From contig NC_066581.1 of NCBI RefSeq assembly GCF_024323335.1, forward strand, positions 30,748,699 through 30,812,698: a stretch of 64,000 nucleotides of DNA, in the 5' to 3' direction. Positions 31,421-42,669 of this stretch are shown here, one piece after another. The notes beneath the pieces were generated by a model. The model saw only the letters and a list, made by a program, of their open reading frames with translations, had not been told where the DNA came from and did not search any database. Made by a program: the position numbers and the translations under genes. The stretch comes from Lathyrus oleraceus. Its lineage: Eukaryota; Streptophyta; Magnoliopsida; Fabales; Fabaceae. How positions within the stretch are numbered: position 1 is the first letter of the stretch; each line of letters opens with the position of its first letter.

Positions 31421-32159
31421 TATTCCATTCATATTTATCTATCATCACCAATCATCAATAAAAAAGAAAGCATTATAAATTATTATCAATTAATAATCTT
31501 ATCTGTTTTAAAATGACAAAAAAAATATTCAATTGAAGATTAATTTTTTAATTTAGAAATAGCCAACACATGTGAATTATTGTAGTAAGTTTGAATTCAA
31601 AAATAGACAACACTTGTGAATTGTTGCAGTAGGCTTGAATTCAAAAAGAGACAATACTTCGTGAAGTATTGCAGAATGCGAAACAATACAACCTTTAAAA
31701 ACTATTGTTGTAGGTGAAATAATGCAACATTTGGTAAAAGTATTGTTGTAGGCGAAACAATACAATATTTGAAAAGTGCTGTTGTATGCGAAACAATTCA
31801 ACATTTAGCAAAAGTGTTACTGAAAATGTGTGTTTCATCAAGGATCGCAACCTTATGAAACAACACCAGTTTGACCTATAAAATGAGCATTCCGGATTCA
31901 GAAAAACATATTAGAAAAGTCTATACTCTTCACATAAAATTTCGGATTTCATCTTCCCTACACTCGAGTTTTCACCCGTCTTGTGCAAACTTGAGTATAA
32001 GTTGAATTATCTTGGGTATTTCCGTGTACAAACTCTAAGACGATTTGAGAGTACTTGAAATACTATAAGGAAACTGATCCGTTCACGATTATAACCTCGT
32101 TCCATATGAAGAAGAAGAGAAGTCGATCATACTTCCTCTTCCAAAACTTGGAAGACTAA
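31421..32159. other. Non-coding DNA with a degenerate tandem repeat (about 31565-31825)
   Basis: Five or six degraded units of roughly 45-50 bp, recognisable by TTGTAGGCGAAACAATACAA and ACATTTGGTAAAAG, occur at about 31640-31825. Two related units with GTGAATTGTTGCAGTAGG and TTGAATTCAAAAA precede them. An ORF across them (75 aa, minus strand) merely mirrors the repeat. The part after 31830 (CCTATAAAATGAGCATTCCG and on) may be an LTR fragment but I cannot place it. Confidence 0.55.
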
Positions 32160-33469
32160 GGAAGAAGAGAAGTCACCACATCATCAGGCTTGTCAATAAC
32201 CTGGGGCTCAAGAAACTCTATCAAAGCATCCTTCTCTCTACGCTGCTGAAGTAGCTTTTCTCGTTCACGGATCCAGGCACGTGAATGGTCTTCATCTCTC
32301 AACTCCTCTACTCCTTGGTCAGGGAGGGTTGAAGGCCCAGCCACAACCAAAGGTGTAGGTCTTGGATACTCATAAGGCATAAGGTACTCGGAAGCTCTCC
32401 TCCTAACCCAAGAGGTATAGGGTTACAAAGCAATACAGTTCTTCGGACCAAGCTCTTTCCTTCCCTTCCTATGGATCTTGCGCCAAGCGCGGACCATCCT
32501 GCCCTTCAGGCCTTGGGGATCTTTACCCTGTTGAAAGAATACACCTTCTAACAAAATGTTATTAGGTTTATCCTTTAGGGGGAACCCAAGCTGACGACGT
32601 GCCAAAATAGGGCTGTAGTTAATCCCACCACATGTACCAAGAAGAGGTACATTGGAAAATTCACCACAAGAGTCAATAATCTGCACACCATCATATACAC
32701 GGTTGTACCAAAAGATATCATCATTAGTGAGAGACATAAGTCTTGTGGACCACCATAGACATCCTTTGTTCTCCTTGAAGGCGACCGTCTGCGGCAAGTG
32801 CAAAATAAACCACTTGTACAGCAGGGGCAAACAACACACAATGGTATCACCCCCCTTTGCATTCCTCATATGCAAAGAGAAGTAAGTGTCATCCAACAGA
32901 GTTAGAACGGGATTAAGAGTAGAGAAAATCCTAATAGCGTTCACATCCACAAACTTGTCAATGTTGGGAAATAACACTAGCCCATAGATGAGAAGTACAA
33001 ATATGGCCTCAAAGGCGTCCTTACTCATGGCCTTCCCATACAAAGTAGCTTGAGCGATGAGGAACTCAGAAGGGAGACCTTGAATTCCTCCTTTGGTAGT
33101 CATATGAGCACCAACCAGAGATTCATCTATATGCAACATATTAGCAATCTTTTGAGAAGTAGGAACCCTCTCTAAGCCACTGAATAGAAACTGATCTAGG
33201 ATAGGTATACCCACAAGATAGGCATACTCCTCAAGCATGGGCAAAAGCTGGAAATCCGGAAATGTGAAGCAACGATACAAGGGATCATAGAACTGCACCA
33301 ATACACTCATCAAACCTTCGTCCACTTGAGTAGCCAGAATAGATAGAAGCTTCCCATGATGAGCCTTGAAGTCTAAGGGATCTAATACATAGGATGTCAA
33401 ATTCCTTAGCTCTTTCAAGTCGGGTTGTCTGAAATTGTACTTCTTCGTATTCCTTCTTTGTTTGTCCAT
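32160..33469 (-). pseudogene. Ogre ORF1 (accessory protein of unknown function), 3' truncated
   Basis: Starts at MDKQRRNTKKYNFRQPDL (33469) and runs 348 codons to TAA at 32423. The same frame goes on as MPYEYPRPTPLVVAGPSTLP and a charged coil to about 32156. An upstream ATG at 33568 is in frame but has no counterpart. Shared blocks with the ORF1 at 60870-62439: VLVQFYDPLYRCF, LLIYGLVLFPNIDKFVDV, CCLPLLYKWF, SCGEFSNVPLLGTCGGINY and ILARRQLGFPL. Ogre elements are known to carry an ORF upstream of gag; its function is not established. The TAA suggests C-to-T damage but I cannot prove it. Confidence 0.8.
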
Positions 33470-34366
33470 GTCTGAAAATTTGCAAATAGACCTCTTAAGT
33501 TCCTTGAAAATTTTCTCATTATTGATGATATGGATGCAAATGGGTGCATGAATGCATGGATGCAACAATCACACTCAAGGATCAAGCAAAGCATACCACA
33601 CAAAGGTCATGGGATGGATCAAGTCATCCTTAATATCAATCATCCATTTTGGTGGATTATGGTTTACACCTTATCAACACCCAAGTTCCATTGATATTAA
33701 GGATACAAGAACGAATCAACCATGAATCAAGGGTTTGTTGCAAGTCACGAGCATGGAGTCTCGGTTAAGAACCACCCAAAGGGAGTGTACTAGGGTTTAA
33801 ACCTGCCAAACATGTTCTACAAGAGGTTCCCATAGTCATCATCCCATCTTTCGGATATTATCGGATAAACGACTACTCGTATTCCAAAAATATTCTCAAG
33901 AGAGACTCTTATGAGTGTAGTATCGCGTAACAATCGTATCAAATCTTACACTTGAATGACCTTTGCACTACATCCTAAGAATAGGCCAAGATGGGCTTGG
34001 TAAACTAAGGTCCTTGGCTTCTAAAGTCTATATTGGAAAGAGTAATGCCTAACCACGACTACTCGTGTGACATTATTGATTCCAACATGACCTCCACCAA
34101 GTGAATGGGCTTGCAAGTCAACTTGCTAAGGAATAACTCCACACAAGTCAACAAGACTATGCCGTTCTCCTATCCTAAGTGCACTCGAGTTCGGGTATAG
34201 AACTCATCTCACAAAGATCACCAAGCATACAAGGAATTAATATATCAAGCAATTCAATCATTACATACAATACAATAATCCCAAATTACACAAAAAATAT
34301 GTCACAAAATAATATACAATACAATACAACAAATATGAAAAGTAGGCAAAACCCACTAGGCAAATT
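33470..34366 (-). other. Ogre leader between PBS and ORF1
   Basis: No gene. About 900 bp between PBS and ORF1, as in the plus-strand Ogre (60052-60870). Confidence 0.7.
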
Positions 34367-34384
34367 TCCCCAGCAGAGTCGCCA
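34367..34384 (-). other. Ogre primer-binding site
   Basis: On the minus strand TGGCGACTCTGCTGGGGA, six bases after the LTR end. This is the PBS string known from Ogre and other Tat elements, attributed to tRNA-Arg. Confidence 0.88.
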
Positions 34385-34390
34385 CTTTTC

Positions 34391-37300
34391 TGTAGCGGGG
34401 TATTCGTTACCTTTAGATTTATTGACTAAATCCAAGGTAAATCATACAAGTCCTAAAGAGGGTCAGAGATCGGGGTAAGGGGGTTGGTTATACAATGGGA
34501 AGGTTTTAAGCACCCAAAACATCCTAGGTACTCCTAGGGAGCCCTTCTCATACTTGTTGTAAGGTTGGTATTTTTGTGAAAATTGGTTTGTGCAAATATG
34601 ATTGTGGAGATGAGAAGAGAATATATAAGTTATTTACAATTTTGTGTTTGAATGGATAAACCCATTGCCTACGTACCATCTTAAAAAGATTAGGATCAAA
34701 ACCTCGTAGTTCGGGGTAAAAATCTCAAAATAAGTTGGTGAATTAATTGGTCCAAAAGTCTTAAGGTCTTTTGTTATCCAAGGGAGAAAACTCAACCTAA
34801 AAAACCACAAATCCACCATGTGAGGATAGCTTCAACATGCTAGGTAGGGGTTAACCCTATAATAAGCATGGAAGATTCATTGTCCATCACTAAGGATATA
34901 GGTGAGTATTATATCTACCTCAAGGATAACTCAAACCTAATGACTAAAGGTTATGAAAAGTTTTGATAAGAAAGTGGCCATTGAAACCACAAAAGCATTT
35001 GAATGGGTTATATTTACCAATGAAAAGTATTTACAAAATATAGTCAAAGTTGACTTAAATATTCAATTCAAAATAAGTGTTATGAAAAGAAGGTTTGAAA
35101 ATCAAAAGCATAATGCTTAGGTTTCTAATATTTGAAAACAAATGTTAATGTTTGCACAAAAGTTTTGGCTTGGGTTAGAGTGGAGGGAAGAAGAAGAATG
35201 GCTAAAGTCCTAATCATACAAGAGATGAAGGATAAGAAACAAGACCACAAATGGAGTTCCCTTCTTGAGATCATATTGATGATCCAAGTAGCTCCCATCC
35301 TTTGGAATAAGCAAGCAAATAAGTGTATACTCAAGCAATCAATCAATCAAGCAAAACTCTTAGGAATCTTCCAATGGCTCTTAGATCTCTCTCTTTTGAA
35401 GCACATGACAATGGTTCTTCAATTTGGCTCAAATAGGAATCCCTAGCACAAAAGAACACACATCAAAAAGTTCCATGAAGCAAATCAAGAATGGACAGGA
35501 GTGAGTTTAGAGATTTGGTCCTTCTAATCCATCTTCAACATTAAGGCCTTTTTACTCCATTTTGCATAGGGAATTTCCTAGAATCTAAGTCCTTTTTGTC
35601 CATTTTTTGCATTTTGGTCCACATCAATCAAAACAAAAACACAAGCACAATAATATATACACAATTATGTGCTCAAGTGAGCAAAAGGCAAATTGCATTA
35701 ACATAAACATGTGCTCAAATGAGCAAAGGGAAAAAGCAAATGAATAATATGTACAAGAATAGTAAATTGCATAAGTGTATAGTGCAAGAATTAAATGTTA
35801 ATGGTTAATGGTTAGTGTTAGTATTAGTGTGCCATAAGGCAATTTAGCGCTATGTTAAGCAATCGTAATTGGACTTATGGAGAAGTCACATCTATCTGAG
35901 GCCGGTCAATAATAATATAGGCAACAACACAAGTTAGAGATTTTGATTAGTGAATCAAACTCCTACAACTTGCCATGCCAAAAGAAGATGAGAAATGATC
36001 TTGTATTAATTTAGGTTCTTTGCTTGATTAGGAAGCAACCTATCCTTAATGCAAAGCCATTCACTTGATCCATGATCAAGATGAATTAGATTTGAATCAA
36101 GGAAGGTTAAACCTCCCATGTATCAAGGCTAACCACCAATCTTTAACTCATTGATCAAAAAAGAAAAAAGAAGAAGAAGAAGAAGAAGAAGAAGAAGATG
36201 AATAATAAAGTGCATTAATGGAAATGAAATGAGGTAATCAACAAGTATTGACTAAAGATAGAGGAGATCAAGGTCAAACAATAGTAAACATAAGCAAAGT
36301 GAAGATTAGAAGTCAAGAAACAAATAAAATATTTTTGGTTTTTTTCAAAAGTAAAATAATACTTGAATTAAAATAATAAAGAAAGGTCAAACTTCAAACT
36401 CACTTTAAATCATTTTTGAAAAGTCCAAGTGAATTATCCTAAGTTCAACAAGGTCAAACTAAGTTTGACAAAAAAATTCAGCATTTTTAGAAGTCAGAAA
36501 CTATTTTTAATCAATTAAAAATGCATAAAAATAACCTAACTGAATTAAAATCTCAAATAAATTAATAAATTGATGAGAATATTTTTCATAGATCTATAAT
36601 CATTCAAAGAGGTTGGAAAAATATTTTTTTATTTTTTGAATATCAAAAAACTATTTAAAATGAATTAAAAACAGCCAGAAAAGAGAAAATTCATAAAAAA
36701 TATCAAATGATAAAATAAAAAATATTAAAAATAATTTTTGAAAACTAGAAATTAAAAGAAGAAAAATGCATTTGGTCTCACAATTTTTTGGACCAATAAT
36801 GAAGGAGATATGATTTTTTGAAATGAAATAGAATTAAAGAAATAAAAAGAAAATTGAAATCAGAAAATAAAATGGCAAAAAACGTGGAGCGTTGGATGAA
36901 GCTCATTAAATGAGCTGGCAAATCACACGGATCACACATGCGCGCCTACCAAACACTGGAGTCAATGCATCACACACAACCTTTAATTGAGTCATAACAT
37001 TGAGTGGCTATGATCAAATCTGGAAAACAAATCGTGTGGCTATTATTCAATCTGGCAACCAGACGGTGGTGTACACCACCGTCTTCTCCGGCCAGTCCTC
37101 CGGCGCCGGCCAGAAGTTGCAGAGATCCAAACTCTACCAAATGACATGATCCAGGTACCAAATGAAAGCTGGGGTGATGTACATCACCCCTGTACCAACC
37201 AAATTCACTCTAGGCTTCCATAGAAAGAGGAATCAGAGCTTGAATTTTGTGGTGTTCAACTGAAACTTGTTGGATTTCAACAATTCAAAGCACAAAATGA

Positions 37301-39154
37301 TTGCCTCTATGAAGAGGACTTCAAACAACCCAGCAACAACAAGAAATATGCAATATATAAGTAAATTCGAAGAAAACAAATTCTGAAGTAAACCTCTGAA
37401 ATGGAGAGCTTGCGAGCACGATCACTTGATGCTTATGCTTGCAGTGTGTTCTATGGATCAAGGTGAGCAAGGCTTAGTAACCGTAGATCTAAAAATTAAT
37501 CAAGGAAATTGAAGTTTAGATCTGAAAATTTTGAAAAGAAAGAGGTGAGTTCCTTTGAGTATGGTTGACGAGTGATTCGTGCAGCATGTAAGGCGCCCTT
37601 AGGTTGTGGAAATGAGAAGCATTGGCCCTTTATTTATAGCAACTGATGGCTGATATACATGAATAAAGCATTGCATGGATGGAAAGGGCCTCCATGCATG
37701 GGCCTGTACAGGCGCATGGAGGGCCTAGTTCCACTTGGATTTGCAAGCTTAACATCAGCATATATAATTTGGACGTGTAGATGGTGTGTAATCAACTCAT
37801 GCAATGCAATTTTAATGAGTTTCCAAAATTGTACCAACTTGTTCATCTCTTCGAAAATGGCATTTCCAAAACTGAAACATAGCCTTATGGGTAATGGTTG
37901 GAAAGCTTTTTGCACGAGGATTAATTTTTATGTTGACCAAAACTTCATTTGACATTTGGAAATTGGTGAAAAATGATCATGAACTATAGGGTGCAAAACA
38001 TGTACATGTGAAAATTTCAAAAATGGCCAAACTTCAAGCCCTTCTGTTTCAATGATGCAAGCTCCAAATGACAAAATCTTTAACATAAAAGTTGTATATA
38101 TTTTCAATAAAATCAATTTGGACTTAAATTTTGTATCATTTAGATTTTTGGTGAGGAAGTTATGGGCACTTGAAGTTGGACTTTTTCACATTTCAATGCC
38201 TTTGATCCAAAGTGACCTATAATATTTTGCATTATCACATGTATTTATTTTAGGATTTGGAAATTTTTCTCAACATAACAATTAAAGTAGACATCTTAAA
38301 ATTTCCAATGAATTTGATCCCACCTCAAAATCATGAAAAATGAATGAGTTATGTCCTTGGGAAGTTGACCCAAAATTAGGGTTTCAGTCAAAATGACCTA
38401 TAATGTCTTGAAATGGATGATGACCTTCCAAGCTTCAAATGGATTTTTGATGAACATGAAAGTTGTTCATATGGTTCTTAGTAACAGTTTTGCTCTTGAG
38501 GTCATCTCCATTTGACAAACACATTAAACGTTAGGTCTCAGTGTACTTTAAAATAGTCAGATGAATTGACTGATCAACTTCTCAAGTCCAAACCTTATAC
38601 CTTGATGAATTGATGATTTAGGACATTCAAATAAGCTCAAATATGCATGAAATGATGAATGGAAGAACTTCCCTTGATTGTATTTGATCATGGATTGAGG
38701 TTGCTTCATGAGCAAGGCACAGTTGATGAATATATGAATTAGGGTTTCCTTGGAAAACAAGCCTCAAGCCCTTTGGTTTGCTTTGATCAAAATGATGAAT
38801 TGAGATACTTGGGAGGCATATTTGATGGATGAGTGCTTTGGGAACCATTGCCATGCTTGCTTTCATTTTCACTTGGCCATATCAATGCACATAGAATCTC
38901 CTAGAAGCTTTGGATCCTGTGACTGCTGAAGCTACAAACAAAAGATATTAGTGACATATTTTTGTGCTTTTGGTTAGTAAACAAAATAAGAAAAGCAATG
39001 ATATATAATTCAAGCATGCTTGGTGATCTCAATCCAACTCTCAAGATATCCCACCCTAGGGTAAGAGCCAAGATGCTTATGATCCTTGAGGCAAGATGCA
39101 AATGCAATGTTATGATGCCATGAGGGATCTTAGGGTCAAAATTGGGGTCTTACA
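34391..39154 (-). repeat. Ogre 5' LTR (minus strand)
   Basis: 4764 bp. The minus-strand start TGTAAGACCCCAATTTTGAC matches the LTR starting at 62440. A TATAAATA box on the minus strand is at 37631-37638, giving a U3 of about 1.5 kb. It contains a GAA microsatellite (about 36170-36200), a long AT-rich part (36300-36900) and, near the inner end, the hairpin module at 34651-34714. Short ORFs inside have no domain. Confidence 0.85.
34651..34714 (-). other. Conserved Tat/Ogre LTR hairpin module (minus strand)
   Basis: Read on the minus strand: CCGAACTACG (34714-34705), stem ATCTT/AAGAT (34690-34678), TACGTAGGCA (34675-34666), then stem AATGGG/TCCATT with loop TTTA (34666-34651). The order equals that at 18584-18646 and 59607-59673, though the stems have different sequences. 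The first stem of the other copies (around AACTACG) has no partner here. Confidence 0.65.
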
Positions 39155-40545
39155 TTTACCAGTTACAATCTCATCAATCTCTAACAAATAAGAAATTTCT
39201 TCTAATTGGGCAGCTTGTAACTCATCATGACGCTTTGTAGAAGAACAAACAACATTCACAACAAAGATCAGCTTCTCAAAAAATTTATGAATAGGTTTGA
39301 CTTCTCTTGATGATGTAACTAATGCAAGTTGCAATTGATGAGCAAAACAATGAACATAGTATGCATAAGGACAATCCTTCATAAAGAGGGCTTGTAAACC
39401 ATTCCATTCTCCTCTCATATTGCTAGCATCATCATACCCTTGGCCACGAATGTTAGAAACATCAAGGTTATGTTGAGAAAGTATATCACATATTGCTTCC
39501 TTAAGAGTTAAAGATGTGGTGTCTTTAACATGTGCCACATCAAAAATCTCTCTTGTATTAAACCAACTTTATCAACAAATCTTAATACAAGAGCCATTTG
39601 TTCCTTTTTTGACTCATCACGAGCTTCATCAACAACGATACAAAATTTGGAATCACCAATTTCCTCACGAATACTATTTTTCACCCTACTAGAAAGAATT
39701 TGCAAGAGCTCTTTTTGAATTTGATGTGAAGTATACTTGCAATTTTGTGGAGCATTTTCCAACACAACTTTTGAAACTTCATCATTGTAGGATGCTAAAA
39801 GTTTCAATAACTCAATAAAGTTACCTTGATTTCTTGATTTTCTACTTTCGTCGTGACCCCTAAAAGCACAAACTTGTAGTGTTAACCAACGAACAATGTC
39901 AATTGAAGTCTTAAGTCTTAACCGATTATTCATTATTTGACTTGAACTTTGCACTTGAATTACATTTCTAATATGACCATCTTGATTCAACAAGTCTTGA
40001 CAAGCTTTCATTGCATTGTTGTGTGGTGAGCAAGGATCCTTCCCTATGTGTTTAAGAAAGGAACAATGTTTTCCATTCCTAACTTTCTTCCAATTTCTAA
40101 AACCCATAGAAATAAAGACAAGTGATCCGGGATGTCCACTTAGTTTTTTGCTAAAAAGGTAACATGGTAAGCAATATGCGGAATCTTCAGATGGTGAATA
40201 TTCTAACCATGATGGAAATATGCTAAACCAAGTATGTTGAAACCTTCTCGGATGATCCTCGTTACCGGACAAAGGATAGTTTTCTAAATGAATTTGATAT
40301 GGACCCCATTTTAGATAAGCTCTTCATATTGCATCCACTTGATTTGGTGGATATTGCCAAATCGGAGGATGCTTTCCAGGATCGCGTTCTAAAGAATTTT
40401 CAAAACCATGATGCTCTTCAATTGTTGGATTCTCAAGAACTGTTTCAGATTCGGATGTCGAGATTATAATTTCTTCATCTCTCTATTCTCTTTCAATTTC
40501 ACATGCTTTCCTTTTGAAAAAAGAATCAATTTTCCTATTATTCAT
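39155..40545 (-). pseudogene. hAT transposase (TTF-type zinc finger protein) relic
   Basis: Starts MNNRKIDSFFKRK at 40545. Blocks in order: KHPPIWQYPPNQVD, HTWFSIFPSWLEYSPSEDSA with YCLPCYLFS (TTF zinc finger), FCIVVDEARDESKKEQMALV (catalytic-domain start) and IRGQGYDDASNMRGEWNGLQ followed by VHCFAHQLQLALV. Defects are an in-frame TAG near 40490, TGA near 40326, a frameshift near 39535 and loss of the C-terminal dimerisation domain by the Ogre insertion after DEIVTGK. hAT transposases cut and paste their own element. Confidence 0.85.
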
Positions 40546-41136
40546 CTTTACTCTTCCTATAATATCATATCAGATCCAAAAATCAATTTAGAGAACATAA
40601 AAATTAAAAGAGAAAAAAATTAATAAACTTAATTAATCAACTTTAATCCGTTTTCAAATACCGGTAACTTCACTATTAGAAATTAGCAGCAACAATGATT
40701 AAATAAACCTTATTACAATGTATAACTATATTTGTAAATTACAGTGTTATGAATTGACTTAATAAACCTCATATAGATTATTTTAACACATCAAGAAAGA
40801 AGAACCCTAAAAATCTCAAAAACACAAATCAAGCAATCACTTTAATTTGTTACTTTTTATAAAAGAAGAATGAATAAAGTTTTTTACCTGTTAGATGCCG
40901 ATCACTTTAATCTGTTCCGATTCCGGTGCCGGTAGAAAACCCATATGAGAAAGAAAGAAAAGGTAGGAGCTTTTTACCTTATTTGTATTTTAACCTAACT
41001 TTGAATGAAAAAGAAAAAATAAAATTAATTTTAATTTAAAAAAGGATGTTTTAGTAATTTAATATATATGAATTAAAAAAAATAAAAAGTTGAGGGGTGG
41101 CCGTGGCCTTCCCACGTCCCCCCTCAGTTCCGCCAC
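40546..41136 (-). other. hAT 5' non-coding part
   Basis: No gene. AT-rich sequence between the hAT end and the transposase ATG; the stretch CCGTGGCCTTCCCACGTCCC (41101-41120) lies just inside the terminus. Confidence 0.55.
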
Positions 41137-41137
41137 T

Positions 41138-42576
41138 TCGGGGTTACTTCTGCCGGGTATTGGATAGAAGTAACAAACTGTAAACTAAGGAGAATATTAC
41201 CAGTTACTGGGTAATAGACTCTTAGAGGACCAAGGGCATCTATCTAGGTAAGATATAGAAATAAACGGCCAATCAAGACTCAACCCAATGAGGATATAAC
41301 TCAAGGGGAGTGGTTCCATCCAGATAATCAACTGGGGAGGAAACTGAAATAATAATTATCCACGAGGAAATAACTCAGTGGGGAATAGGAGAAAGGTTAA
41401 AGTCTTTCTTCTTAAGAGGCTGGCACTCTACAATTGAAGGAGGACAGACACACCAAACCTGCATGGGGATAAAGTACCACCATAGCAGAGAGTCAAAATA
41501 ACAATGAATCACAAGGTGTAATGATGCAATAATGAAATTTCTGAATGTATTATGTATATGTATATGTATAAGTAATGATTATGCTGACAAAACAATCGCA
41601 AAAGATACAAATGTCGCTGATTTGAATCATCGATGCAATTCTCGGCCAATCCACACAAGAGGGAAACAACAGATGGAGAAGAGATCAAACATCTCGAAGG
41701 CTCAATCCTGGCCGGGGAAAGCACAAGGATCTGCTGAGGAAACTGCTATCAAACCTGCGGGGAAATTTAGGTTAACACCATATCAAATGGGAAATAACCC
41801 TGCAGGAGAATACACAAATGGCTGCTCAAAATCAGGAAGAAACTCTGACTGGGATCGAATCTAATAGTGCTTTACGGAGAAGCCAAAATTCTGCTAAAAC
41901 CAAACAAACTGCTGAAATAGCGTGCTTACAACTCAAGGGAGGCCAACAAACTCGGCTGGGGAAATCAACAAACATCAGATGCTGACATGCTGTGGTGGAT
42001 GAAAGACATGGGTCACGCCAACTGCTTGGGGAGAACTAACAATGCTCCACATTTAGGGCTTACCGCTCTCAAACCGTTGTTGATATTCTTTTTAAATGAT
42101 ATCGATTTCTTAAAATAACTGCTTTTATATATTTAAGAAAACATGATTTTGATTAAAAATTCAATTTCAAAAATGATCATAATAAAATTTAAATCTATTT
42201 GGCTGAATAATAAATAAGAGCAGAAATAATTGGATAAAAGCTCAACTTTATTTAATAGAATGGTAGTTTGTAAATGACAAGACTCCATGGATTTTTTACA
42301 AAAGTTGAAAAATGGTAATTTACATGGAAAAGGGCTACATTGAATACAATGATCACTAATCCTTCTACCAATCTCTTGATATCCACTGTGCTCTTGGCGA
42401 CGGTTGGAGATGATGAACCAGAATTGACCGACTCGCTCAAGGATGTCTTCAAAAAGTGAAGATCAGCAGGATGCAGTTACTTGCCAAAATCCCTAATTTT
42501 TGCATAAATTTCCCCAAGGTAGGGTACTCAATTTATCGGGATGATTCTTTCTGTTTTTATGTCTCTAATTTTTGCC
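41138..42576 (-). other. Tat #3 3' UTR
   Basis: No gene. It has the same style as the 3' UTR of Tat #2: short phrases with CTGGGGA, CCCCGCAGG and similar at regular intervals. No LTR or polypurine tract is visible before the hAT boundary. Confidence 0.6.
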
Positions 42577-42651
42577 TGGATCGCCCTTTCGGGTTCAATC
42601 CACCGAGACGCTCATTTTTTCCTAAGCCGCCCTTTCAGGTTTTCAACTTAG
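42577..42651 (-). other. Two conserved hairpins after the Tat #3 pol stop
   Basis: On the minus strand, 42651-42622 folds as CTAAGTTG/CGGCTTAG (two G-U pairs) with bulge AAAA and inner CCT-GAAA-GGG. 42602-42577 folds as TGGATTG/CGATCCA with bulge AA and inner CCC-GAAA-GGG, followed by GGCAAAAATTAG. They are orthologous to 15249-15276 and 15297-15325. Confidence 0.72.
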
Positions 42652-42669
42652 CGAGCTGTTCTTTTCTTT

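Larger units (their letters stand above)
32160..39154 (-). mobile_element. Ogre retrotransposon (minus strand), 5' part only
   Basis: On the minus strand: LTR 39154-34391 (TGTAAGACCCC...CCCCGCTACA), PBS 34384-34367, a leader, and ORF1 from 33469 down to about 32160, where the element is cut. Gag-pol and the 3' LTR are absent. The 4764-bp LTR, the TGGCGACTCTGCTGGGGA PBS and an ORF upstream of gag are Ogre hallmarks. The outer LTR end falls in a hAT transposase frame, with TTTAC (39155-39159) as one TSD copy. No match to the other side of the hAT gene is seen left of 32160, so a deletion removed the rest. Confidence 0.85.
39155..41137 (-). mobile_element. hAT-type DNA transposon (TTF zinc-finger class), 3' truncated
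   Basis: A minus-strand transposase relic with an outer end near 41137 reading AGTGGCGGAACTGAGGGG on the minus strand, like the terminal repeats of this hAT class. The inner side is cut by the Ogre LTR at 39154. It lies within the 3' UTR of Tat #3. The other terminus and the 8-bp TSD are missing. Confidence 0.75.

Noticed and set aside
35132..35446. A 104-residue ORF and other ORFs inside Ogre LTRs
   Set aside because: No recognisable domain, low complexity, and located in LTR sequence; treated as chance ORFs.
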